A stretch of DNA of 64,000 nucleotides from an uncultured Clostridia bacterium (GCA_947304245.1 CAMZAK010000001.1:121618-185617); one strand, 5' to 3'; numbered from the stretch's first letter, positions 16,876 through 26,390 are shown. Notes: generated by a model from the letters alone, not told the origin. Program-made: numbers and translations.

Positions 16876-18273
16876 ATGGAAGAAATAAAAAAAATGAAAG
16901 AAGAATTATTTTACGAAAAAGAAAACGCAAACTTAAAATTTTCTGGAGAATTGTTAGAAAAAGCAAAGAAATATTGTGAAGGTTATAAAGAATTTTTAAA
17001 TGAGTGCAAAACAGAAAGAAAAGCATGCGCTTATGCAGAAAGAATGGCAAAAGAAAAAGGTTTTGAAGCCTTCACAAAAGGGAAAAAATATAGACCAGGA
17101 GATAGAGTTTATTATGTAAACAGAGAAAAAAACATAGTTTTAGTGGTTTTTGGGGAAAACCCAATTGAAAAAGGAATTAAACTTGCAGTAGCACACATAG
17201 ATTCACCAAGACTAGACTTAAAACCAAACCCAATTTTTGAAGAAGACGAAATAGCTTACTTTAAAACACACTATTATGGTGGAATTAAAAAATATCATTG
17301 GCCTACAATTCCTCTTGCTTTACATGGAGTAGTTTTTAAATCTAACGGAGAAAAGGTTGAAATTTCAATTGGTGAAGACGAAAAAGACCCAGTTTTTTGC
17401 ATTAGTGATTTACTACCACATCTTGCTGAAAATCAATATAAAAAAAATGCTAGAGAATTTATTGAAGGAGAAGATTTAAACCTTTTAATTGGTTCTAAAC
17501 CATTAAAAAAAGGCGAAAAAGGAGATTTGGTTAAATTAAACATACTTAAAATTTTAAATGAGAAATATGGAATAAAAGAAAGAGATTTCCTTTCTGCAGA
17601 ATTGGAAGTTGTCCCTGCTTTTAAGGCAAAAGATGTTGGTTTAGATGGCACTTTAATTGGTTCTTATGGGCAGGATGATAGAGTTTGTGGTTATAATGCT
17701 TTAATGGCAGTTTTAGACTGCAACAGCACACCAAGCTACACAGCAGTTACCATGCTTGCAGACAAAGAAGAAATAGGAAGTTGCGGAAACACAGGAATGG
17801 ATTCTAACTTTTTTGAATATTTCATTTACGAATTAGGAGAAGCTTATGGTGTTAGTGGGCACACAATTCTTTCTAACTCTGAATGCATGTCCACCGATGT
17901 TGCTGCAGCGTTTGATTCTAAATATAAAGATGCGTTTGAAGCCAACAATATTGCGCATTTAGGCTATGGAACTGTAATTGTAAAATATACCGGTAGAGCT
18001 GGAAAAGCAATGGCTTCAGATGCTTCTGCAGAATTCACAAATAAAGTTACGAGACTTTTAGACAAAGAAGAAATTTCATGGCAGATGGGTGAACTTGGAA
18101 AAATAGACCTTGGTGGCGGCGGAACCGTTGCAATGTTTGTTGCAAAATTAAACATAGACGTAATTGACGTTGGAGTTGCTTTGCTTTCAATGCACTCACC
18201 ATATGAAATTTCATCTAAGGTTGACGTTTACGAAAACTACAGAGCAATTCATGCATTTTTAACACAAAAATAA
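16876..18273 (+). CDS. M18 family metallo-aminopeptidase
   Basis: Cytosolic zinc aminopeptidase that removes N-terminal residues from peptides (aspartyl aminopeptidase family). At 465 residues it matches the longer bacterial M18 group often called aminopeptidase 1. Metal and catalytic segments are all present: AHIDSPRLDLKP, GQDDRVCGYNAL, ADKEEIGSCGN, SECMSTDVAAAFD and the terminal SMHSPYEISS. AAGGGGGAA lies just before the ATG. There is no signal peptide, unlike the secreted proteases around it, so it probably recycles imported or internal peptides. The secreted acidic protein gene follows after 28 bases and may be read through from this one. Exact substrate preference cannot be read from sequence. 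Confidence 0.92.
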   Translation: MEEIKKMKEELFYEKENANLKFSGELLEKAKKYCEGYKEFLNECKTERKACAYAERMAKEKGFEAFTKGKKYRPGDRVYYVNREKNIVLVVFGENPIEKGIKLAVAHIDSPRLDLKPNPIFEEDEIAYFKTHYYGGIKKYHWPTIPLALHGVVFKSNGEKVEISIGEDEKDPVFCISDLLPHLAENQYKKNAREFIEGEDLNLLIGSKPLKKGEKGDLVKLNILKILNEKYGIKERDFLSAELEVVPAFKAKDVGLDGTLIGSYGQDDRVCGYNALMAVLDCNSTPSYTAVTMLADKEEIGSCGNTGMDSNFFEYFIYELGEAYGVSGHTILSNSECMSTDVAAAFDSKYKDAFEANNIAHLGYGTVIVKYTGRAGKAMASDASAEFTNKVTRLLDKEEISWQMGELGKIDLGGGGTVAMFVAKLNIDVIDVGVALLSMHSPYEISSKVDVYENYRAIHAFLTQK

Positions 18274-18301
18274 AATTTAATAAAAATTATGGGGAAATAA
18301 T

Positions 18302-18838
18302 ATGAAAAGTAAAAGAATTTTAAAATTTTTAGTTACTTTAGTTTTAGTTGCAGGTGTTTCAACTAGTAATGCTTTGGTTTTTGCAAAAAAAGAAAAAAAA
18401 CAAGAAGTTTTTAAAATTGCTTCTAAATATGGTGTTTTAGAAGAAAATTCATCATCAGAAGACGAAGAAGAAGATGAAAATTCATCATCAGAAGACGAAG
18501 AAGAAGATAAAAATTCACAAAAAGAAAACCCAAATAAAATTATTTTTGAACAAGATGAAAAAATTGATGAAGAATTATTAAATAAAAAAGAAGATATATC
18601 CAAAAAAGATAAAAAAATAGAAATTAATAAAATTCCATCAAAATGTGAACTTAAATTAAAAGCTAAACCTAAAAATGTTGAACTATTTAAATATAGGAGA
18701 ATGAGTGTTCTTGTTAAAAAAAATGGAAAACATATAAGTAAAAAAATGTTAGTTTCTAAAAGTGGTGCTTATGGTGAAGATATTAGAATAAAAAATCAGC
18801 CATATCATATGATAAAAAATAGTATATATAAAGGATAG
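18302..18838 (+). CDS. Small secreted acidic protein with the M16C-family leader
   Basis: A 178-residue protein I do not recognise. Its leader (MKSKRILKFL, a hydrophobic stretch, STSNALVFAKKEK) is almost the same as that of the M16C-like protease at 19.5 kb, but the mature part is unrelated. Residues of about 48-70 hold two perfect 11-residue repeats, NSSSEDEEEDE-like, encoded by a 33-base tandem duplication. The rest is lysine-rich and ends SGAYGEDIRIKNQPYHMIKN. The acidic stretch may bind cations or basic partners; that is a guess. GGGGAAA precedes the ATG. A strong hairpin follows at 18895. It might share the transcript of the M18 gene. Confidence 0.75.
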   Translation: MKSKRILKFLVTLVLVAGVSTSNALVFAKKEKKQEVFKIASKYGVLEENSSSEDEEEDENSSSEDEEEDKNSQKENPNKIIFEQDEKIDEELLNKKEDISKKDKKIEINKIPSKCELKLKAKPKNVELFKYRRMSVLVKKNGKHISKKMLVSKSGAYGEDIRIKNQPYHMIKNSIYKG

Positions 18839-18894
18839 ACTTTTTAGAAATAGGGAAATTGATAATTTCAAATAAAAATTAAATTACATTAAAA

Positions 18895-18929
18895 AATAAA
18901 AGAGAGTTATTTTTTGTCTCTCTTTTATT
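18895..18929 (+). terminator. Rho-independent terminator
   Basis: A perfect 12-bp stem, AATAAAAGAGAG with CTCTCTTTTATT, closes an 11-base loop and is followed by a T-rich run. It ends the M18 and acidic-protein transcript. Confidence 0.8.
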
Positions 18930-18947
18930 TTTTTATTGCGTTATTTA

Positions 18948-19223
18948 TTATTTAAAATTAATTATTGTATTTTTCAATTTTTTTATTTGATGATTTATTA
19001 TTTTTTTAATAATAACAGTAACAGGCAGAACAACAACCACAATAAAACTATCAATATTAAATAATGGTTGTGCCTCTATTTCTGGGAAATATGGGGTTTT
19101 GTCAATTATTAAAGCAATAGATGTAACAATTAAATTTATTATAATTATTACGCTTGAAAAAAAATCTATTTTGCTCAATGTTTTTTTCTTGTTATTAATT
19201 TTAGAAATATTTTCTAAATTCAA
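18948..19223 (-). CDS. Small membrane protein, unknown function
   Basis: A 91-residue frame with two clear hydrophobic segments (about residues 23-41 and 58-74) separated by a short loop, and basic ends, as in a hairpin membrane protein. It starts at TTG, with AAAGGA placed about ten bases upstream on the minus strand, which supports it being real. It stands alone between two secreted-protein genes on the other strand. No family recognised; a regulator-like or toxin-like role cannot be argued from the sequence. Confidence 0.5.
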   Translation of the reverse strand: MNLENISKINNKKKTLSKIDFFSSVIIIINLIVTSIALIIDKTPYFPEIEAQPLFNIDSFIVVVVLPVTVIIKKIINHQIKKLKNTIINFK

Positions 19224-19366
19224 TATATTTCATCCTTTCTTAGTTATTGAACTTTAAATTATAATATTCAAAATAAAATAAATTTGTTATTGTTAAATTT
19301 TATTTAAAACTCTTAAAATTAAGATAAATTTAATTTTCCAGAAATTGGTTTATTTGCATTTTAACA

Positions 19367-19395
19367 TTGAAAAAACTAAAAATTTGTGGTATAAT
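19367..19395 (+). promoter_or_regulatory. Promoter of the catalytic M16C-like gene
   Basis: TTGAAA (19367-19372), 17 bases, TATAAT (19390-19395), with TGG immediately before the -10 (extended -10). About 130 bases around it are also present, with few changes, upstream of the frameshifted copy near 35.1 kb. Confidence 0.8.
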
Positions 19396-19478
19396 TATGT
19401 TTTATGAGTTCAATTAAATTAAAAAAATTAAAGTGATCATGAGCAATTTAATTTGTTTTGAAAGGATTAAAAAATTTT

Positions 19479-22133
19479 ATGAAAAGTAAAAAAATGTTAA
19501 AATTTTTATTTACATCAATTTTAGTTGCAACCGTTACAACTAGTAATGCTTTAGTTTTTGCAAAAAAAGAAAAAATAAAAACAGTTGAAGTTGTAGAAAA
19601 CCCTAAAAATGTTATTAAAGTTAAAGATGAAGAAATCCCTGAAGATGTTACTAAAGTTGAAGTTGAGAAAGTTTCTAAAGACGCTACTAAAAAAGAAGTT
19701 TACACAAAAGAAGAAATAGAGAACAAAATTAAAAAAGAATATGAAAATTATTTAGAAAACAAGAATATTGAAACCAAAAAAAATGAAGAATTATTAGAAA
19801 TACTAAAAGAAATTTTTAAAAATTTTAGAATAGAAGACTATGAAATTAAAGGGTTTAAGCTGACGGTTTACTTTAAAAATGGTGTTCCAATTCTTTATTA
19901 CGAACACATTAAAACAGGCGCTAAAATTATTATTATTCCAATTAACAATTTAAACTCAAATTATGTTAATTCTAATGCAGTAATGGATAAATATATTTTT
20001 AAAGCCTTTAAGCCAGATGATAGTGGATTGGTTCATTACTTAGAACATTGCGTTGCGAGTGATATGTTAAAAATAGCTAGAGAAAAAGATGTAAGATTTT
20101 CATGTTTTAATGCTCATACAGAGAAAGATAATTTATCTTTTGAAGTTCAATCTAACTGCTCAGATGACTCTTTTACTGATAGTTTAATTAAGAATTTAAG
20201 AGATCCTGCAATGCTTAAAAAAGAAAATATTTTTAAAATAGAAAAAAGCAGAATCATTAACGAAATGGAATATAATGAACTGCGATTTAAAACAAACGAA
20301 AAAAATTCTATAGATGACCCTTTATATGACAAATTTAACTCTGGTGGAACTCCCGAAGAATTGAAAAAAATCTCGTCAGATGAAGTTATAAAATATTTTA
20401 AACAAATAATGCATCCTTCTAATTTGTTGGTTACTAAATATTTAAATTTAAACCCTTCAAATGTTAAAAAATATATAAATTTTTTATATGAAAAATATTT
20501 AAAATATTATGATTATAAAGAAATTTTTGTTGAACCTTTTAGAAAAAAAGAAAATTTTAATTATAAAAAAATTGAAACATGCAAAATAGATAATGTAATT
20601 AATTCTAAAAATGCTATGGGTGAAGTTAAAGATTACAATTTCAAGGCTAAAATTACTTTTATAGACCCTGAAAATGAAAAAGAAAAACTTTTACATTGTA
20701 AATTAGGTGTTTTGGGGAATTTTCAATTATTAAAAAGTTTTAAAGAAACATTAGCATTAGAAAAATTCGTTAAAAATTTAGGCTATTTAGATGTTTCAAT
20801 TATTTCTTTAAATGAAATAGTTCTTTATGGTGACGACGAGAAACTTTTTGAAAAAGAAAAATTGATTGAAAATCATAATAAAATTTTTAATTACATTGTA
20901 GAAAAATTTAAGAATTTTAGCGATGAAGAAATTGAAAGAAATGTTAAAGAATTATCTCCAAAGCCTTATAATGCTGCTGGTGAAGATTTTGAAGAGATGC
21001 AGGAGTTATTTGCAAGCCCAATAAGAATTAGAAAAGATAAATTTTTAGCTAAAATTTTAAAAGAAAATTACATTGATTTTAATGAACCATTTTCAAAAAA
21101 CAGGTTAGAAATCACTGAAAACAATGAAATTAAAGACTCTAAAGAATATTATATTAATAAAATTAAAAAAGACATTGTAAATTTAAAAGAATTTAAAAAT
21201 AAAACTCCTTCTCAAATTGAAGTTTTCTTTAGAAGTGAGAGCAAAAAGTTAGACCCCAAACTTTTAAAAGATTTGGAAAATTGGTTGAAGGAATATCTCG
21301 TTCCAATTAAATTTGAAGGAATTAAAAATGCTGCTTTATTACATGTATTAACAGAATTTTTAATTTATGAAATTACTAAAGAAATTCATTCTAGAGCACT
21401 TAATTATTATGGGCCACAAATTTCTCCTATTTTGGGAACATACATAGCATTTAACAATGCACCAAACGGAAAAATTTTTAACAATGAATTAAACTTTTTT
21501 TATAAAGATTTTAGAAAATATTTAGAAAACTTAAAAATAAGTGAGCAAAAATTTAAAGAATTTAAAGAAAATTCAAAAAAAATGATTCAAAACAACAAAA
21601 ATGATTTGGAATATGGAAGAAAAGAGTTTAAAAAAGCATTAAGAGCAGTGAACTTTTATTTAGAACACGGGCTAGATGAAAATGCTGACGTTTACAATGA
21701 AACAAAAGGCGGATTTAAAATTAACAGTAAAACAACAAGAGGAGAACTATATAAAAGAGCCGGAGAATGGTTTTCAATATGGGATCCTAGCATACTTTCT
21801 TTTTCAAGTTTTGAAGAATATTTAAATTATAAAAAATTAAAAAGTGAATTTATTTTAAAATATGGACATTTAAAAAAATTAAAACAAAAATATGTTTTAA
21901 TAGATAAAGAATTTGTTAAAGATTTGAAAAAATATATTATTGAGCCTTTAGAAAAAGCAATTTCAAACAAAGAAAAATTTGAAAAAGAAATAATTAATAA
22001 AATAGATTCCGTTTCTTATGAAGATTTTGTTAAAACTTTAAAATCTTGCAGTTTAGTTGCAAAAGAAACATATGAAAAAGACCAAAAAAAATTAGATGAA
22101 ATATTGAGAAAAACTTTAGGTTATGGCATTTAA
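19479..22133 (+). CDS. Secreted M16C-like zinc peptidase (PreP type), active site intact
   Basis: An 884-residue exported protease. ATG 19479 was chosen over an in-frame TTG at 19458 because AAGGA lies at 19462-19466 and the protein then starts like its paralogues. After the signal peptide (cut near VFA, about residue 28) comes an acidic linker to about residue 110. The N-terminal M16C domain carries HYLEH at 186-190 and the third ligand Glu262 in INEMEYNE, 71 residues further. FNAHTEKDNL matches the NAxT motif of PreP-like enzymes. The length is close to the four-domain M16C family, which degrades short unfolded peptides in a closed chamber. The leader and both flanks are shared with the frameshifted copy. 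It has its own promoter and terminator. Confidence 0.87.
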   Translation: MKSKKMLKFLFTSILVATVTTSNALVFAKKEKIKTVEVVENPKNVIKVKDEEIPEDVTKVEVEKVSKDATKKEVYTKEEIENKIKKEYENYLENKNIETKKNEELLEILKEIFKNFRIEDYEIKGFKLTVYFKNGVPILYYEHIKTGAKIIIIPINNLNSNYVNSNAVMDKYIFKAFKPDDSGLVHYLEHCVASDMLKIAREKDVRFSCFNAHTEKDNLSFEVQSNCSDDSFTDSLIKNLRDPAMLKKENIFKIEKSRIINEMEYNELRFKTNEKNSIDDPLYDKFNSGGTPEELKKISSDEVIKYFKQIMHPSNLLVTKYLNLNPSNVKKYINFLYEKYLKYYDYKEIFVEPFRKKENFNYKKIETCKIDNVINSKNAMGEVKDYNFKAKITFIDPENEKEKLLHCKLGVLGNFQLLKSFKETLALEKFVKNLGYLDVSIISLNEIVLYGDDEKLFEKEKLIENHNKIFNYIVEKFKNFSDEEIERNVKELSPKPYNAAGEDFEEMQELFASPIRIRKDKFLAKILKENYIDFNEPFSKNRLEITENNEIKDSKEYYINKIKKDIVNLKEFKNKTPSQIEVFFRSESKKLDPKLLKDLENWLKEYLVPIKFEGIKNAALLHVLTEFLIYEITKEIHSRALNYYGPQISPILGTYIAFNNAPNGKIFNNELNFFYKDFRKYLENLKISEQKFKEFKENSKKMIQNNKNDLEYGRKEFKKALRAVNFYLEHGLDENADVYNETKGGFKINSKTTRGELYKRAGEWFSIWDPSILSFSSFEEYLNYKKLKSEFILKYGHLKKLKQKYVLIDKEFVKDLKKYIIEPLEKAISNKEKFEKEIINKIDSVSYEDFVKTLKSCSLVAKETYEKDQKKLDEILRKTLGYGI

Positions 22134-22150
22134 AAATTTTATTTAAATTA

Positions 22151-22184
22151 AAATCATGCAGATTAATTTTAGTTTGCATGATTT
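22151..22184 (+). terminator. Rho-independent terminator of the catalytic M16C-like gene
   Basis: Stem AAATCATGCA with TGCATGATTT and a T run after it. The same hairpin in inverse orientation ends the frameshifted copy at 32336-32369, so the terminator was duplicated with the gene. Confidence 0.8.
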
Positions 22185-22250
22185 TTTTAGTGTTTTTCAT
22201 TAATTTTACATTAAATAGGTTAAAATTGAAATTTTTTTATAATTTTTTCA

Positions 22251-22279
22251 TTGAAAATTTCTGTTGAATTTTATATAAT
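22251..22279 (+). promoter_or_regulatory. Promoter of the 22.3-25.4 kb secreted genes
   Basis: TTGAAA (22251-22256), 17 bases, TATAAT (22274-22279): the same consensus form as the other promoters of this family. Confidence 0.75.
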
Positions 22280-22336
22280 ATTTTTAGAAAACATACTGCA
22301 TTAAGATGTGGAGGAATTTAAGGTGAATTTAAAAAT

Positions 22337-22729
22337 ATGGGAAGTTTTGTAAAAAATAGAAAAATATTAAGATTTTTAACAGTTTTGTTTTCGTCTGCAA
22401 TTATTTCAAATTCTGGTTTAGCATTTGCAGCAAAAAAAATAGAAGACCCTTACATTAAAGCAGCAAAAGAAAGAGAAAATCAAAATATTAAGGAAGAAGA
22501 AAACTACATAAATTGGAAAAAACCAACAAAATATTTAGCAAGAATGGTTAGAAATAAGCTAACAAGTAAATATATATTAAAATTTTTAATATGTTTAATT
22601 TCAATTGTAATTATTTCAAGTTCTGGTTTAACTACTTCAAAAAGAAAATTTTATGATGAAAACAATAGAAAAATTGAAAGTGAAAATATTATTGAAAAAT
22701 TGAAATTAGGCGAAAAAAATAGCAAATAA
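22337..22729 (+). CDS. Small protein with two consecutive M16C-family leaders
   Basis: A 130-residue frame with no recognised domain. It contains two copies of the family leader. One is at the N-terminus (VKNRKILRFLTVLFSSAIIS, SGLAFA), the other starts at about residue 77 (KYILKFLICLISIVIISSSG), each followed by a short charged tail. It looks like two start regions of secreted M16C-like genes fused after the bodies were lost. If translated, the second hydrophobic stretch would act as a membrane anchor. The ribosome site is unclear: GGAGG sits about 20 bases and AAGGTG about 11 bases before the ATG. It precedes the 22811 gene by 81 bases and probably shares its transcript. It could be a remnant rather than a working gene. 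Confidence 0.55.
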   Translation: MGSFVKNRKILRFLTVLFSSAIISNSGLAFAAKKIEDPYIKAAKERENQNIKEEENYINWKKPTKYLARMVRNKLTSKYILKFLICLISIVIISSSGLTTSKRKFYDENNRKIESENIIEKLKLGEKNSK

Positions 22730-22810
22730 AAATATAAAAAAGCTAGTAAGGTTAATTAATTTAACTTAAAAAATTAATTTAAAAATTCATAAAAAACTGG
22801 AGGAAAAAAA

Positions 22811-25360
22811 ATGAAAAATAAAAAAATATTAAAATTTTTAACAATCTTAATTTCAGCTGCAATTATTTCAAATTCTGATTTGGCTTTTGCAAAAAAGGAA
22901 AAGCAAATTCAGAATGTTGAAAAAGAAGAAAACACTAAAACTTCAGGAGAAGTTTTAAAACCATTAACACTAGAAGAAAGAAAAAATTTAGAAGAACAAA
23001 GGCTTAAAGAATTTTTTAAAAATTTAGAATTAAGTGAAAAAAAAGACAAAGAAACAATAGAAAAAAATAGGGAAAAATATAAAAATTTTAATGAAAAAGA
23101 CTTGGAAGTTGAAGGGTTTAATTTAAAAGAAGTTTACTTTAAAAATGGTGCTCCAATTCTTGTGTTAGAACACGAAAAAACAGGCGCTAAAATTGTTATT
23201 ATTTTAGTTGATGAAAATGAAAAAAGAAAAAGAAACGATGAATCATATTTCTTCAGATTTTTTGAGCCTAACAATAAAGGTTTGGTGAAATTTTTAGAAA
23301 GATGTATTGAGTCAAAATTTAAAGAAGACGATGGTTTTGTAGGAAAACTAATTGAAAAATATAAAAAGTCTGAAATGTATACAAGTATAGATTCTAACGG
23401 TTTAGAAATTTTAACAAATGGCTATGATGAAAAAAATTTTTTAAAAGAATTTTTTTCAACACTTAAAAACCCCGAAATGCTTAAAAACAAAGAATTATTT
23501 GAAAAAGAAAAAGAAAAAATTCTATTAGACGCAACAAGACTTGAAAATATAACAAAAAAAGAAGGGCATATAAATAAAGGATTCAAAATTAGAGGCATAC
23601 CAAAAGAAATTAAAAATGTTACCTTTGAAGAAGTTAAAAAAATTTTTGAAGAAAAAATTCACCCTTCTAACCTTTTAATTATTAAAAATATGAAGTTTAA
23701 TCTTAAAACAATTAGAGAATATTTAGAATTTTTAAATAAATATTACCTGGAAAATTTTTCACGCAAAGAAACTAAACCTAACCCTTTTAAAAAGAAAGAG
23801 GAAGACATAGAATCTAGAGAAAAAAAATGCAATGAAAAATTCAAGTTTTCAGATTCTTCAAATAAAGAATTTGAATGTAACTATATGGCAAATTCATATT
23901 TAGATTATTCTGACGATGATGAAACATATGTAACGTTTAGTCACAAATACCCTATTTTAACACAACTTTCTTTAAATGTAACAAATGGTGTAGATGATTT
24001 TGAAAAAAAATTAGAAAACTATGTTAAAAGTTTAGGTTATGTGGGAGGAGTTTTTTACGATTTAGGGTGCATAAACCTTTATGGTAATGATGCTAAACTT
24101 TTTACAAAAGAAATCTTAAATAAAAATTATATAAAAATTTTTAATTTCATTTTAAAAGAACTAAAAAATTTTGATGAAAATGAGATTAAAAAAAGGCTAT
24201 CTTGTTTACAAGGGCTAGCACATGGTTTGAGAAGGCCAAAAGACGCTTCTTTAGGTTTTTTTTCAGACCCAACATGCATGGACATGTATCGAACCACTTT
24301 AGGAGCAATTTTAAAAGATAATTTTAGTATGTTTGGTAAAGTTTTTTCTGAAAACACTTTTGAAATAATTAAAACAAATAATGGTAAAGAAATTAAAGAC
24401 TCTTTAGAATATTTAATAGAGAGAATTAAAAAAGACATTAAAACATTTAATTTAGAATCTGTTAAAAAAATTCCTATTAATTTTTCAATTAGAAAATATG
24501 AAGAAAACATGAAAAAATCAGACAATTATGAGGGAACTACTGAATTTTTATTTCCTGTAGAATTTACAAAAAACAAAAATAATGCTGTTTTAGAAACCCT
24601 ATCTAAAGAATTTATTTTAAATAACGTTTTTAGAAAAAAAGAAAGAAATAGCCCTGTAGTGCGTTCTACGCCTTTTCCAACATTATTTTTAAAAAGTTAC
24701 ATTGGACATAGTTATTTTACTTCAAAAGAAAAAGATAAAAAAAATAATGATTTTTATTTAAAAGATTTTAAAAAATTAAAAATAACAAAAAAAGATTTCG
24801 AGAATGCGAAAGAAGATTTAAAGAAAAGCAAAAAATATTTTATTGAAGAAAATTACAATGAATGTTTGCAAAGGGTTGAAAAATATTTAGATGCCATAGA
24901 TTATTATTTAAAACATGGTTTTGTTCAAGAAGTGAATTCTAATGATGAAAAAGATGAATTTAAAATAACCAAAAGAACAACAAGAGCAGAGTTTGATAGA
25001 GATTATTTGTTTGGTGCTTTATTTTATAAAGACAAAGAAGAATATTTTAACATTTTACGAAATAAGGTTAAGCTTTATGAAAAATATGGCAGACCATATA
25101 AAGACGGAAAAAACGAAGAAATTTTAGTGGACGAGCAATTTGTTAAAGATTATAAAAAACTTATAATAGACCCTTTATTAAAAATATTTCATTCTACTAG
25201 AGCTATTTTTAAAGATATATTAGATAAATTGGAAAAAGTAACATTCGAAGAATTTGTTGAAACTGTTAAGTCTGCTGAAATTGTTGAAGAAACAAAATAT
25301 GAGAAAGATCAAAAAGTTTTAACCGAGTTATCTGAAAAATTAGCAAAACTTAGATTATAA
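22811..25360 (+). CDS. Secreted M16C-like protein, catalytic histidines lost
   Basis: An 849-residue protein with the leader MKNKKILKFLTILISAAIIS and cleavage probably after AFA near residue 27. A Glu/Lys-rich coiled-coil-like linker follows to about residue 95, then the M16C-like fold (VEGFNLKEVYFKNGAPILVLEH, TGAKIVIILVD). The zinc motif reads KFLER at 160-164, so both histidines are replaced while the central Glu stays. The NE pair further on has become ILLDA. HPSNLLIIKN and FEEFVETVKSAEIVEETK are retained. GGAGGAAA gives a strong ribosome site. It is adjacent to the catalytic paralogue at 19.5 kb. M16 proteins with and without active sites sometimes pair; whether these two do is untested. 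Confidence 0.8.
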   Translation: MKNKKILKFLTILISAAIISNSDLAFAKKEKQIQNVEKEENTKTSGEVLKPLTLEERKNLEEQRLKEFFKNLELSEKKDKETIEKNREKYKNFNEKDLEVEGFNLKEVYFKNGAPILVLEHEKTGAKIVIILVDENEKRKRNDESYFFRFFEPNNKGLVKFLERCIESKFKEDDGFVGKLIEKYKKSEMYTSIDSNGLEILTNGYDEKNFLKEFFSTLKNPEMLKNKELFEKEKEKILLDATRLENITKKEGHINKGFKIRGIPKEIKNVTFEEVKKIFEEKIHPSNLLIIKNMKFNLKTIREYLEFLNKYYLENFSRKETKPNPFKKKEEDIESREKKCNEKFKFSDSSNKEFECNYMANSYLDYSDDDETYVTFSHKYPILTQLSLNVTNGVDDFEKKLENYVKSLGYVGGVFYDLGCINLYGNDAKLFTKEILNKNYIKIFNFILKELKNFDENEIKKRLSCLQGLAHGLRRPKDASLGFFSDPTCMDMYRTTLGAILKDNFSMFGKVFSENTFEIIKTNNGKEIKDSLEYLIERIKKDIKTFNLESVKKIPINFSIRKYEENMKKSDNYEGTTEFLFPVEFTKNKNNAVLETLSKEFILNNVFRKKERNSPVVRSTPFPTLFLKSYIGHSYFTSKEKDKKNNDFYLKDFKKLKITKKDFENAKEDLKKSKKYFIEENYNECLQRVEKYLDAIDYYLKHGFVQEVNSNDEKDEFKITKRTTRAEFDRDYLFGALFYKDKEEYFNILRNKVKLYEKYGRPYKDGKNEEILVDEQFVKDYKKLIIDPLLKIFHSTRAIFKDILDKLEKVTFEEFVETVKSAEIVEETKYEKDQKVLTELSEKLAKLRL

Positions 25361-25376
25361 TTAAAAAGTTAAGATT

Positions 25377-25414
25377 AATCACACATAAAGTTAAATTTAA
25401 ACTTATGTGTGATT
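25377..25414 (+). terminator. Rho-independent terminator
   Basis: A perfect 12-bp stem, AATCACACATAA with TTATGTGTGATT, followed by a T run, 16 bases after the stop of the 22811 gene. Confidence 0.8.
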
Positions 25415-25443
25415 TTTTGTTTCTTTAATGTATAAATAATATG

Positions 25444-25472
25444 TTGAAATATGTCTCGAAAAGTTGTATAAT
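25444..25472 (+). promoter_or_regulatory. Promoter of the 25.6 kb secreted-protein gene
   Basis: TTGAAA (25444-25449), 17 bases, TATAAT (25467-25472). Confidence 0.75.
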
Positions 25473-25559
25473 ATCATATAGTCATAAATATTAAAATTAT
25501 GGGAAATATAACTAAAGAAATATTATTAAAATTGATTGCAAGTAAAATGGAGGAAGAAT

Positions 25560-26390
25560 ATGAAAAAATTAAATTTAACAATAATTAGTTTAATCTTATC
25601 AAGCTGCACGTTAGGAAGTGTTAGCGCAACAAATAATGAGGCATTAGTTACAACCAATGATGAAAAAGGCGTAGTTACAACAATTAAAAAAGATGAAAAA
25701 AATGGTTTGGTTACCAAAACACAAGAATTTAAAGAAGACACTGTTGCTAAAGTGCTTTCCATAACTCTAGATACTAAGAAAGAAGACTATGAGGTTGAAA
25801 TTGCATTTAAACTAATAGCAAAATGTTTAGAAAGAAGTAAAATTTTAGGAAATGATGTTTTAATAAAAAATGTAAATGTAACTTCTGAAGAAAATTCTAA
25901 CAAGAAGGTTATTTCTTTTGAAGTAACAGCACCAAAAAACAAAGAAGACCAACTAAACAGCTACATTGAAAGTGTTGTTGGAGAAACAGCCTATAAAGCT
26001 GATAAAATTAAAAGTGTTTTGAAAAATGCAATAGAAAAAAATTATGATAAATCTTTCTTGAATAATTTTGTTAAAGAATATAAAAATGAAATAGATAATA
26101 AGATTGAAAACATACGAGATAAACAAAAATTGGAGAACTTAAACATTTTTAATCTTTTCAATTTAGGAAGCTTATTTTCTGAAGACAAAGAAGAACGAGA
26201 AATTAGAGATAAAATTGAAGAATATAAGATTAATAAATTAAAACAAACCGAAAGAAATTTAAAAAACTTAGATTATGAGATAGATAAAAAATATTTAAAA
26301 AATGTTATAGATTCAATAAATTCTATAACTGTTAGTGGAACAGTGGAAAAACAAGGCTCATCTTATTTTAGCTCTACAACAAAAGAATAA
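25560..26390 (+). CDS. Exported protein of unknown function
   Basis: A 276-residue protein starting at ATG 25560, because GGAGGAAG lies just upstream. The leader (MKKLNLTIISLILSSCTLGS) fits either a lipoprotein, with LSSC as lipobox and Cys16 lipidated, or a signal peptide cut after VSA at about residue 22. The mature part begins with Thr/Val-rich repeats of the type VTTNDEKGVVTTIKKDEKNG. An alpha-beta region follows, and a strongly helical, Lys/Glu-rich segment spans about 150-255. I recognise no family. It has a perfect promoter and no partner on its transcript. Position inside the secreted-protein island suggests an envelope or extracellular role. Confidence 0.7.
   Translation: MKKLNLTIISLILSSCTLGSVSATNNEALVTTNDEKGVVTTIKKDEKNGLVTKTQEFKEDTVAKVLSITLDTKKEDYEVEIAFKLIAKCLERSKILGNDVLIKNVNVTSEENSNKKVISFEVTAPKNKEDQLNSYIESVVGETAYKADKIKSVLKNAIEKNYDKSFLNNFVKEYKNEIDNKIENIRDKQKLENLNIFNLFNLGSLFSEDKEEREIRDKIEEYKINKLKQTERNLKNLDYEIDKKYLKNVIDSINSITVSGTVEKQGSSYFSSTTKE

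Noticed and set aside
25560..26390. Firm lipoprotein assignment from LSSC
   Set aside because: The motif fits, but an ordinary signal-peptidase site (VSA) six residues further fits as well; left open in the annotation.
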